Shown one piece after another: positions 8,859 to 16,560 of a stretch of DNA of 64,000 bases. A program made the translations under genes and the position numbers. The DNA comes from Micromonospora terminaliae (GTDB taxonomy: Bacteria > Actinomycetota > Actinomycetes > Mycobacteriales > Micromonosporaceae), in the NCBI RefSeq assembly GCF_009671205.1, contig NZ_CP045309.1, forward strand, positions 682,001-746,000, given 5' to 3'. Under the pieces are notes generated by a model. That model ran no database searches. It was not told the DNA's origin and saw only the letters and a list, made by a program, of their open reading frames with translations. Position 1 is the first letter of the stretch. Each line of letters begins with the position of its first letter.

Positions 8859-9887
8859 TCAGGCCTGTGCGGCGGGAATGCCGTGCGGGGCGACGAACAC
8901 CTTGTCGGCCGTGCCCGCCCGCTGCGCCTCCAGGGCCTCCGGCAGCTGGTCCAAGCCGTAGAACGCCGGCCGCAGGCGGTCCAGGCCGAGGGTCGGCAGC
9001 ATCTGCACCGCGCGGTGATGGGTGTACGGGTTGATGACCGCACCGACGAGCGTGAGCTCCCGCGCGAAGATCTCGTTGGGGCGTACCCGCGCCTCGTCGT
9101 CGGGCCGGGCCACCCCGAAGACGAGGATCCGGCCGCCCCGCGACGCCACGGTGATGGCCGACTCCAGGATCCGGCCGGAGCCGACCGCGTCGATCACGTG
9201 CGGGAAGCCGAGCCCGTCGGTCAGCGCCACGGCCTCGTCCAGCGACGCCGGGTCGAGGGCGGCGTCGGCGCCCATGCGCAGGGCGGCCGCCCGCCGGTCG
9301 GCGCGCGGGTCCAGCACCACGACCGGCGCGAGGCCGCGGGCCTTGGCGAGGGCCACCATCATGGCCCCGGCCGGCCCGGCGCCGAAGATGAGGATCGGCA
9401 GCCCGGAGCGCGGGTTGAGCTGGTCCATGCCGTGCAGGCAGCAGGCGAGCGGCTCGGTCAGCGCCCCGATCCACGGCGGCGTGCCGGCCGGCAGCCGGTA
9501 CGCGATCCGGGCCGGCACCACCATCCGCTCGGTCATGCCGCCGTCGAGTTTCACGCCGTACCCCCGCTTGCCGTCGCAGAGGTGCTCCTGGCCGAGGCGG
9601 CAGTACGTGCACCGGGTGCAGTAGTCGTGGGGTTCGACGGTGACCAGATCGCCCACGGTGAGGCCGTCGACCGCCGCACCCACCTCGGTGATCCGGCCGC
9701 ACACCTCGTGGCCGAGCACGACCTGCGGCGCGGCGGCGAAACTACCGGCGACGATGTGGCTGTCCGTGCCGCAGACGCCGACCGCGAGCGGTGCGATGGC
9801 CACCTCCAGCGGGCCGAGTGGCGCCGGCTCGGACCGGAGCAACCGGACGTCGCCGGTGCCGAAGAAGCGGGCCTCAGTCAGCAGCAC
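8859..9887 (-). CDS. Zinc-dependent alcohol/polyol dehydrogenase (MDR family)
   Basis: 342 residues. GVCGTDSHI and GHEVCGRITEVG give the catalytic zinc site; the structural-zinc cysteines are in YCTRCTYCRLGQEHLC. The Rossmann motif GAGPAGAMM follows. This is the sorbitol/threonine dehydrogenase branch, oxidising a secondary hydroxyl of a polyol or sugar derivative with NAD(P). It is the last gene of an eleven-gene operon and overlaps the upstream GntR gene by 14 nt, so it serves the same pathway. The substrate cannot be read from the sequence. A second, distinct MDR enzyme is encoded at 11378-12376. Confidence 0.85.
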   Translation of the reverse strand: MLLTEARFFGTGDVRLLRSEPAPLGPLEVAIAPLAVGVCGTDSHIVAGSFAAAPQVVLGHEVCGRITEVGAAVDGLTVGDLVTVEPHDYCTRCTYCRLGQEHLCDGKRGYGVKLDGGMTERMVVPARIAYRLPAGTPPWIGALTEPLACCLHGMDQLNPRSGLPILIFGAGPAGAMMVALAKARGLAPVVVLDPRADRRAAALRMGADAALDPASLDEAVALTDGLGFPHVIDAVGSGRILESAITVASRGGRILVFGVARPDDEARVRPNEIFARELTLVGAVINPYTHHRAVQMLPTLGLDRLRPAFYGLDQLPEALEAQRAGTADKVFVAPHGIPAAQA

Positions 9888-10524
9888 GCAGCAACTCCTT
9901 CAGTCGTCGGATGTGGGCCCGCGCGGCCTCCTCGGCGGCCTCCGCGTCACCGGAGCCGATGGCCTCGAAGATGGCCTGGTGGTCGTGGACGGCCTGCACC
10001 ATGCCACCGGTCAGGCTGGTGGAGCGCATCGCCACGAGAACCCGGCTCTGGACGCTGTCGAGCATCCGGGCGAGCACCGGGCTCTGCGCCGCCTGCCGGA
10101 TCTCCCGGTGGAACGCCGCGTCCAGCTCGATGTGGCGGGCGAAGTCGCCCTGTTCCGCGACGGTGCGGTGCTCGGTGAGCAGCGCGAGCAGGCTGCGCCG
10201 CAGCGATCCGTCGTACTTCTCCGTCGCCAGCCGGGCCACCGCTCCCTCCAGGACCTCGCGCGCCTCGTAGAGGCTCACCAGTTCCGCCCGGGAGATGCGG
10301 GCGACCTCGGCGCCGCGGTTCATCGTCTCGGCGACCAGGTTCTCCTGCACGAGGCGGATCACCGCGTCCCGGACGGGGCTGCGGCTGACGTGGAACTCCT
10401 CGGCGAGGGCCGGGACGCTCAACCGCGAGCCCGGCCGCAGCTCGCCGGAGATGATCCGGTCGCGGAGCGTCTTGTAAAGCACCTCACCGACGCGCTGGGT
10501 GTCGGCCTGAAGAGAGCTGGTCAC
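9874..10524 (-). CDS. GntR-family regulator, FadR/FCD subgroup
   Basis: 216 residues from GTG at 10522-10524, which overlaps the preceding stop (GTGA). N-terminal winged helix (LYKTLRDRIISGELRPGSRL, then FHVSRSPVRDAVIRL) and a C-terminal all-helical FCD domain with metal-ligand-type residues (ELDAAFHREI, HDHQAIFEAI). FCD regulators sense sugar acids and other carboxylates. Placed inside the catabolic operon, it probably senses an acidic intermediate and autoregulates. A separate DeoR regulator is encoded at the other end of the locus, so the pathway has two regulators. Confidence 0.87.
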   Translation of the reverse strand: MTSSLQADTQRVGEVLYKTLRDRIISGELRPGSRLSVPALAEEFHVSRSPVRDAVIRLVQENLVAETMNRGAEVARISRAELVSLYEAREVLEGAVARLATEKYDGSLRRSLLALLTEHRTVAEQGDFARHIELDAAFHREIRQAAQSPVLARMLDSVQSRVLVAMRSTSLTGGMVQAVHDHQAIFEAIGSGDAEAAEEAARAHIRRLKELLRAAD

Positions 10525-11381
10525 TGGAGGAACGTCCCTGCGAAGTGGCGGTAGTTGGCAGCGACCGCCGCGATCGCCTCGGGCCGCGTCAGGTCGCCGG
10601 CCAGAAGTCCGCGGAGCGAGTCCCACCAGATGCTACGACCGATGGCGAAGCCCGTGAACCCGTTGGCCCCGGCGTCGGCGAGCCAACCGTCGAGTGTGGC
10701 CCGCGGGGCGTTCGCGCCCAGCAGGATGCACTCGCCGCCGGTCTGGGCGGCGAGGTCGGCGGCCGTCCAGTAGTGCTCCGGCGCCCCGAGGTGCTCCAGC
10801 TTCCAGACATCGACCGGCACCTCCTCGACGATCTCCGCCATCGCCCGGTGGATGAGCCCCGGCCGCACCTCGTTGTCGAAGACGTCGCTCGGGATGCTCC
10901 GCTGCGCCGGCGTCGGCGGCACCAGCAGCTCGAAGAGGAACCGGCCGCCGGCATCGCGCACCGCCTGCGAGACCTTGGCCAACCGCGACCGCTGCTCACG
11001 GTTGTCCGCCGCCGAACCCTCGACGTTGTAGCGGACCAGCACCTTGGGGAACTCGGGACGGAAGTGGGCGAGGAACCCCGGCAGGTCGGCCGGTTCGGTC
11101 TCGTACACGTCGCAGCCGCCGCGCTCGACCGGCATGCTCAGCGCCACCCGGTGGGCCCGGGCCCGCTCGGGCACGCCCGCGCCGAGCTGGTCGTCGACCA
11201 GGATGCCGGCGTGCGCGGCCAGGCGCGGCTCGGCGTCGAGGGCGGCGAGCAGTCCTTCGAGGACCATGTGCTTGCCGTCGGTGACCGCGGCGCGCTCGGC
11301 GGGCAGCGCGGTGGTGGTGTGCCCGTAGAGGGCCTGGGTGAGCCAGGGACGCTGGTCCACGGCGAGGATCAACAGGCTCAT
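10521..11381 (-). CDS. DUF2090 protein, class I aldolase-like (IolC C-terminal type)
   Basis: 286 residues, soluble. It starts MSLLILAVDQRPWL and contains GILVDDQLGAGV, KVLVRYN, FELLVPPT and a late VWKLEHLG, the pattern of the DUF2090 TIM-barrel domain. In some bacteria this domain is fused to IolC and is thought to act as the aldolase that splits 2-deoxy-5-keto-gluconate 6-phosphate. The lysine of VWKLE is a candidate Schiff-base residue. Here it stands alone, coupled by 4-nt overlaps to a Zn-dehydrogenase upstream and GntR downstream. Its presence gives the locus two aldolase-like proteins, the other being the YihT-like protein at 20266-21132. The reaction is unknown. Confidence 0.78.
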   Translation of the reverse strand: MSLLILAVDQRPWLTQALYGHTTTALPAERAAVTDGKHMVLEGLLAALDAEPRLAAHAGILVDDQLGAGVPERARAHRVALSMPVERGGCDVYETEPADLPGFLAHFRPEFPKVLVRYNVEGSAADNREQRSRLAKVSQAVRDAGGRFLFELLVPPTPAQRSIPSDVFDNEVRPGLIHRAMAEIVEEVPVDVWKLEHLGAPEHYWTAADLAAQTGGECILLGANAPRATLDGWLADAGANGFTGFAIGRSIWWDSLRGLLAGDLTRPEAIAAVAANYRHFAGTFLQ

Positions 11382-12376
11382 CGGGTTACCTCCGACACGG
11401 AATGGGCGTCCGCCGACACGATGCAGGGCTTGACGTAGTCGCCGGCCACGAAGCGGGCGAACGCCTCGGGCAGCTCGGGCAGGGTGAGGGGCTTGACGAT
11501 CAGGTCGCGCAGAGACGCGCCCATGACGCGCAGCAGGTCCCAGTTCGCCTCGACCTCGTTCACTGGGAAATAGAAGGACCGGACGGTGTAGCAGTCGGTC
11601 CGCCGCCAGCGCGGCGTGGCGGGCATGGTGTACGGCTCGTTCGACTCGCCGAGTGCGACGACGGTGCCGCCGGGCCGGACCACCCGCTGTGCCGTCTCCC
11701 GGGCCGCGTTCGCGCCGCTGACCTCGACGACCATGTCGTAGAGGTTTTCGGCGGACAGGTCACCGGCCGGCGTCGCGCCGAGCGCCGCCGCGGCGTCGAG
11801 GCGGGCGGGATTGGGGTCGAAGGCGTCCACGGCGATCCCCATGGCCCGGGCGACGGCGACGACACCGAGGCCGAGCGGCCCGGCGCCGACGACCAGCGCG
11901 CGGTCCACCGAGTCCTGGGTACGCAGGGCCAGCCGCAGGGCGTGCGCGGCGGTGCCGACCGTGTCGAGCCCGAGGACCGCGACCGACAGCGGGATGTCGT
12001 CCGGCACCGGCAGGACGCACCGCGCCGGGACGTCCACGTGCTCGGCGAAACCGCCGTCCCGCTGCCAGCCGACGAGCTGCGACAGGTGCAGGCACTGGTT
12101 CGTGCGGCCGGCGGCGCAGCGCACACACGTGCCGCAGAAGACCGGGATGTAGACGATGCCGCGCGTACCCTCGGGCAGCGCGCCGCCGACGACCGTGCCC
12201 CCGATCTCGTGCCCCGGCACGACGGTCGACCCGCTCTGCAACAGCCGCTTGTCCGACCCGCAGAGCGCGCAGACGTCGACCCGCAGGCGCACGTCGCCCT
12301 CGGCGACGTCGCCGAGCGTGACCTTCTCAAAGGTGATCTCCCCATTGCCCTGGAAGCGGGCCCGCATGGACGTCAC
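11378..12376 (-). CDS. Zinc-binding dehydrogenase (MDR family)
   Basis: 332 residues from the GTG at 12374-12376 that overlaps the permease stop; an ATG three codons later is an alternative. Catalytic-zinc region CALCGSDKRL and GHEIGG; four structural cysteines in CGTCVRCAAGRTNQC; cofactor motif GAGPLGLGVV. It differs clearly from the dehydrogenase at the end of the operon. Probably oxidises a hydroxyl of the imported sugar or an intermediate. Both ends are translationally coupled (GTGA upstream, ATGA downstream). Confidence 0.85.
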   Translation of the reverse strand: MTSMRARFQGNGEITFEKVTLGDVAEGDVRLRVDVCALCGSDKRLLQSGSTVVPGHEIGGTVVGGALPEGTRGIVYIPVFCGTCVRCAAGRTNQCLHLSQLVGWQRDGGFAEHVDVPARCVLPVPDDIPLSVAVLGLDTVGTAAHALRLALRTQDSVDRALVVGAGPLGLGVVAVARAMGIAVDAFDPNPARLDAAAALGATPAGDLSAENLYDMVVEVSGANAARETAQRVVRPGGTVVALGESNEPYTMPATPRWRRTDCYTVRSFYFPVNEVEANWDLLRVMGASLRDLIVKPLTLPELPEAFARFVAGDYVKPCIVSADAHSVSEVTR

Positions 12377-13188
12377 TTGACGGCTCCTCCGGTGATGCCG
12401 CGCACCAGCCAGCGCTGCGCGAAGACCGTCAGCAGCAGGGCGGGCGCGGAGATGAGCGTGCTCGCGGCCATCAGACCGCCGAAGTCGTTGGAACCCTGGC
12501 CGATGAAGTTGAACGCGATGACGGTCAGCGGCAGCGTCCGCTCGTTCGCCAGGGCCAGCGCGAACAGGAAGTAGTTCCAGCTGAAGATGAAGCTGAGCGT
12601 CAGCGCCACCGACAGCCCGGGCAGGGCCAGCGGCAGGGCGATCCGGCGGAACCGCTGCCAGGCGTTCGCGCCGTCGATCAGCGTCGACTCCTCGATGCTG
12701 ATCGGGATCTCCTCGAAGAACGGCACCAGCAGCCAGATGCACAGCGGCAGCGTGATGATGAGGTGCGCGACGATCAGCAGCGTGTAGTTGAGCGCGACGC
12801 TGTCCGGGCCGCCGACGCGGATCGAGAGCACGAACAGCGGCAGCACGAACAGCACGCCGGGGGCCATGCGGGCCAGCAGCGTGACGAAGCCCAGCGCGGC
12901 CAGCTTGCGGCGCACGATCACGTACGCGGCGGGCGCGCCGAGGACGAGCCCGAGGATGGTCGAGCCGCCGGCCACGATGAAGCTGTTGGCGATGTAGCGG
13001 CCGAACGCGAAGCGCTCGAAGAGGTTGGTGAAGTTCTCCAGCGTCAGCGGCGACCCGATGTCGAACAGCGAGCCGGTGATGTCGACGTTGTTGCGCAGCG
13101 ACGACCAGAGCATGAAGAGCACCGGGCCGAAGAAGACGACCGCGAAGACGAGATACGCGGCATAGACGCCGCCGAGTCGCTTGGTCAT
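12373..13188 (-). CDS. Carbohydrate ABC transporter permease, MalG type
   Basis: 271 residues with six membrane segments. The EAA loop is EESTLIDGANAWQRFRRIAL in the second half, where the ATPase docks. It is the second inner-membrane subunit of a sugar importer (CUT1 family), coupled by an ATGA to the MalF-type permease. No ATPase gene is in this operon, so an ATPase shared between several importers (MsiK type) is likely. Confidence 0.9.
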   Translation of the reverse strand: MTKRLGGVYAAYLVFAVVFFGPVLFMLWSSLRNNVDITGSLFDIGSPLTLENFTNLFERFAFGRYIANSFIVAGGSTILGLVLGAPAAYVIVRRKLAALGFVTLLARMAPGVLFVLPLFVLSIRVGGPDSVALNYTLLIVAHLIITLPLCIWLLVPFFEEIPISIEESTLIDGANAWQRFRRIALPLALPGLSVALTLSFIFSWNYFLFALALANERTLPLTVIAFNFIGQGSNDFGGLMAASTLISAPALLLTVFAQRWLVRGITGGAVK

Positions 13189-14138
13189 CGCGCGGCCCGC
13201 TGCCGGAACCAGGTGAACGCACCCGCGATCCCGATCACCAGCACGAGCAGGGCGATCTGGAGGGCCGCCGCGTAGCTCGGCTCGTGGTCGACGAAGCCGG
13301 CGTTGTAGCCGTACACGTTGAGGGTGTTCGTGGAGTTCACCGGACCCCCCTGGGTCATGATGTAGATCGTGTCGAAGAAGCGCACGAGGTCGACGGTGCG
13401 CAGCAGCATCGCGACGGTGAGCACCGGGCGCAGGAGCGGCAGGCCGATGTTCCAGGCCGTGCGCCAACCGCTCGCGCCGTCGATCGCAGCGGCCTCGAAC
13501 GGCTCCTCGGGCAGCGACCGGATCCCGGCCGAGATGATCAGGGCCATGAACGGGGTCCACTGCCAGATGTCGACCAGGGCGATGGACCAGGGCGCGATGT
13601 CCGGGTCGCCGAGCCACACCACCGGATCGATGCCGACCTTGGTGAGGATCTGGTTGGCGGCGCCGAGCGACGGGTCCATGATCAGCAGCCACACCAGGCC
13701 GACCGCCACCGACGCCGTGATCGCCGGGACCAGCATCATGCCCTGGAAGATCCGCCGGCCGGGCACGTCGAGGCTCATCACGTACCCGAGGGCCAGACCG
13801 AGGACGGTCTCCACCAGCAGGCAGACCACGAAGAGGAACAGCGTGATCTTCAGCGAGTTCCAGAACTCCGGGTTGCCGAACATCTCGGCGTAGTTGGCGA
13901 ACCCGAGGAAACCCGCGTTCGTCCCGTCGGACTGCCGGTCGCTGACCGAGAGCCAGATCGTGTACGCCACCGGCACCAGCACGAGCACGGCCGTGACCAG
14001 CACGGCCGGCAGCGCGAACGGCCACACGCCCCGGGCGGTCGGGTCGACCCGGCGGCGACGCCGGGGCGGCGCCTCCGCCTCCGGATCCGCCGTGGCGGAT
14101 CCGGAGGCGGCGGGCCGCTTCGTCATCAGGTCGCTCAT
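13185..14138 (-). CDS. Carbohydrate ABC transporter permease, MalF type
   Basis: 317 residues. A charged N-terminal tail with five arginines in a row (residues 26-30) precedes six membrane segments. The EAA loop is EEPFEAAAIDGASGWRTAWN. First permease of the CUT1 sugar importer, 4 nt after the binding-protein gene. It pairs with the MalG-type subunit encoded next. Confidence 0.9.
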   Translation of the reverse strand: MSDLMTKRPAASGSATADPEAEAPPRRRRRVDPTARGVWPFALPAVLVTAVLVLVPVAYTIWLSVSDRQSDGTNAGFLGFANYAEMFGNPEFWNSLKITLFLFVVCLLVETVLGLALGYVMSLDVPGRRIFQGMMLVPAITASVAVGLVWLLIMDPSLGAANQILTKVGIDPVVWLGDPDIAPWSIALVDIWQWTPFMALIISAGIRSLPEEPFEAAAIDGASGWRTAWNIGLPLLRPVLTVAMLLRTVDLVRFFDTIYIMTQGGPVNSTNTLNVYGYNAGFVDHEPSYAAALQIALLVLVIGIAGAFTWFRQRAAR

Positions 14139-14142
14139 GGCT

Positions 14143-15438
14143 TTATCCGGCGTTCTTCGCCAGCAGCGGGGTCAGGCCGTCCTGGATCTCCTTGGCCGCG
14201 GCCTCGGCGTCCGCCTGGCCGAGGATCACCTTGCCGACCGCGTCCCCGACGACCTTGCGCATCTCGGGGGCGGAGACGCCGACCGGACCGACCTCGGTGG
14301 AGCCGTTGGTCTGCACGTTGGCGAGCGCCTGGCTCCACTGCTTCAGCGTGTCGGTGTTCAACGTGTCGGTGTACGCCTTGTCCTGCGCCACCGAGGTGCG
14401 CGGCGGCGCGATGCCACCCTCGGTCAGCTTGAGCTGGGTGGCCTTGCCGGTCGCCCACTCGATGAACTTCCAGGCCGCGTCCTTGTGCTTCGAGTAGGAG
14501 GACATGGCGATGCCCCAGTTCAGGACCGTCGACTTCGAGCCCGCCGAGCCGGCCGGGAAGTCCAGGACGCCGATCTTGCCGACCACCTTCGAGGTCTTCG
14601 GGTCGTTGATGCTGCTGATCTCGTTGCTGGACTCCAGCTCCATGGCCGCGTTGCCGGCCGCGAAGAGCGCGGAGGACTGGGTGAAGGTGTTGTTGACGAC
14701 GCCGGGCGGGCCGTAGTCCTTGGCGAGGGTCGCGTACCGGTTGATCGCGTCGACGGCGCCCGGCGTGTCGAAGTTCGGGGTGCCGTCCGGCTTGGTCCAC
14801 TCCACGCCCTGGGAGTGCAGGAACGGACCGAAGGTGAACGGCAGGGCGGCGGACAGCCCGCGCAGCGCGATCGGGGTGACCTTGCCACCGGACTTCTGCT
14901 TGATCGCGGCGGCGACCGTGGGCAGCTCGTCGAGGGTCTTCGGCGGCGTGATGCCGTACTTCTCGAACAGGTCCGTGCGGTAGTAGAGGACGACACCCTC
15001 GACGTTCACCGGGGCGGCGATCATCTTGTCCTGGATCGTCATGCCCGTCTTGACCGCGGCCGGGAAGTCGGCGGCGTCGTACGCGGCGGACTTGCTCAGG
15101 TAGTCGTCCAGCGGCGCGTAGTAGCCGGCCTTGCTGAACTGGAGGCCCTCGCGCGACGGCAGCGTCATGAAGACGTCCATCGACGAGCTGCGCGACTGGA
15201 GGGTCAGCGAGATCTTGTCGCGGGCCTGCTGCTCGGCGAAGGTCTGCACCTTCACCTTGACGCCCGAGGCCTTCTCGAACTCAGGGAGCAGCGGCTCGAT
15301 GGCCTTCTGCCACGGGTGGTTGGACATGACGAGGGAGATCTCGTTGGCGCTGCCGCCCGAGTCGCCACCGCCGCAGCCGGCGGCGAGCCCGCCGACGAGG
15401 GCGAGGGCGAACCCGGCGCTCAAGAACCTGTGTCGCAT
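14143..15438 (-). CDS. Extracellular sugar-binding lipoprotein of ABC importer
   Basis: 431 residues. Signal peptide with lipobox GLAAGC, so Cys22 should be lipid-anchored on the outer face of the membrane. The mature part is a family 1 solute-binding protein (EISLVMSNHPWQKAIEPLLP, VVLYYRTDLFEKYGITPPKT). It captures the substrate for the MalF/MalG permeases encoded right after it. If the pathway is sulfoglycolytic as proposed in the findings, the ligand could be a sulfoquinovosyl compound, but no ligand-binding residue can be read with certainty. Confidence 0.88.
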   Translation of the reverse strand: MRHRFLSAGFALALVGGLAAGCGGGDSGGSANEISLVMSNHPWQKAIEPLLPEFEKASGVKVKVQTFAEQQARDKISLTLQSRSSSMDVFMTLPSREGLQFSKAGYYAPLDDYLSKSAAYDAADFPAAVKTGMTIQDKMIAAPVNVEGVVLYYRTDLFEKYGITPPKTLDELPTVAAAIKQKSGGKVTPIALRGLSAALPFTFGPFLHSQGVEWTKPDGTPNFDTPGAVDAINRYATLAKDYGPPGVVNNTFTQSSALFAAGNAAMELESSNEISSINDPKTSKVVGKIGVLDFPAGSAGSKSTVLNWGIAMSSYSKHKDAAWKFIEWATGKATQLKLTEGGIAPPRTSVAQDKAYTDTLNTDTLKQWSQALANVQTNGSTEVGPVGVSAPEMRKVVGDAVGKVILGQADAEAAAKEIQDGLTPLLAKNAG

Positions 15439-15450
15439 CTTCTATGCCTT

Positions 15451-16560
15451 TCAGTTCTGACCGAGGAGTGGGGAGAGCCAGTCGTGGAAGTCGCCGAGAT
15501 CGGCGGGGTCGGTGGTGCGCCAGTTCGGGGGTACGGGCCGGGTCCGGCCGGCCACCTCCGCGAGCGGCACCGGGTCGTAGACGGTCTGACCGCCGTCGCG
15601 GTGCAGGCCCACCATCAGTCCGGTGGCGCGGTCGGCCAGCAGCTTCGCCGCGTGCCGTCCGGCCTCCGCGGCCTCGGCCCGGTCGACGTCGCTGGCGAGC
15701 GCGCCGCTGCTGCGCTGCACCATGCCGAGCACCTCGCCGCGGGCGGCGACGCCGAGCTCGGTGCTCACCAGCCCGGCGAGCGCCCGGGAGACCCCGCCGA
15801 GGATGATCCGCGTGTGGTTGACGGCCTCGAACGGGTCGTCCGTCATCTCGCTCGCCGCGCCCTCGCTGACGACCACGAACGCCCGGCCGTGGGCGTGCAG
15901 GGCGTCCTGCACGGCGGCGAGGAACGCCGCCCGGTCGAAGGCGAGTTCGGGGATCAGCACCAGGTGCGGCGCGTGCGCCGGGTCGTCGCGGTGCCGGGTC
16001 GCGGCGAGGGCCAGCCAGCCCACCGAGCGGCCGAGGGTCTCCACGATGCGGACCGGCTCGATACCGGCCATCGCCGCGTGGTCCCGGGCCAGGTCCGGGA
16101 CGACCGTCGCGAGGTAGCGCGCGGCGGAGCCGTACCCGGGACAGTGGTCGATACCGACCAGGTCGTTGTCCACGGTCTTCGGGATGCCGACGACGCTCAG
16201 CTCGCGCCCGGTCGCGGCGGCGCGCTCGCCGAGGGCGTGCAGCAGCGCCATCGTCCCGTTGCCGCCGATCAGCGCCACGCCCTCGATCCCGTTGGCGGCC
16301 AGCACGTCGAGGGCGGTGTCCAGGTCCGCCTCCGTGACCGCGCGCCGGCCGGCGCCGAGCCAGGATCCGCCGTGCCGGGTCGCGGCGGCCGGTACGTCCG
16401 CGGCGGTGACCGGGGTGAGCCGGCCCTCGACCAGGCCGTCCGGGCCGCCCCGCAGCGCCAGCACGTCGTGATCCGCCGCCGCCTCCAGGAAGCCGCGGAG
16501 GCTGGCGTTGACGACGCTGGTCGGTGCGCCGGTCTGTCCGATGAGCAGGCGCATCGTCAC
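15451..16560 (-). CDS. 6-phosphofructokinase family (PFK-A type) sugar kinase
   Basis: 369 residues from the GTG at 16560 (coupled to the upstream stop), or 367 from the ATG at 16554. The PFK-A motifs are GIPKTVDNDL (catalytic Asp region) and ETLGRSVGW (substrate loop). The phosphoryl-donor loop reads GGNGT rather than GGDGS (ATP enzymes) or GGDD (pyrophosphate enzymes). The N-terminal Gly-rich loop is QTGAPTSVVN instead of the canonical TGGGDAPGLN. These changes suggest a different donor or sugar. In this operon it probably phosphorylates a ketose or modified sugar before aldol cleavage. A standard glycolytic role looks unlikely. Confidence 0.82.
   Translation of the reverse strand: MTMRLLIGQTGAPTSVVNASLRGFLEAAADHDVLALRGGPDGLVEGRLTPVTAADVPAAATRHGGSWLGAGRRAVTEADLDTALDVLAANGIEGVALIGGNGTMALLHALGERAAATGRELSVVGIPKTVDNDLVGIDHCPGYGSAARYLATVVPDLARDHAAMAGIEPVRIVETLGRSVGWLALAATRHRDDPAHAPHLVLIPELAFDRAAFLAAVQDALHAHGRAFVVVSEGAASEMTDDPFEAVNHTRIILGGVSRALAGLVSTELGVAARGEVLGMVQRSSGALASDVDRAEAAEAGRHAAKLLADRATGLMVGLHRDGGQTVYDPVPLAEVAGRTRPVPPNWRTTDPADLGDFHDWLSPLLGQN

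Noticed and set aside
9874..10626. A longer GntR reading starting at 10626
   Set aside because: The extra 34 residues are Arg/Pro-rich and overlap the DUF2090 gene; the GTG at 10524 gives the standard coupled GTGA.
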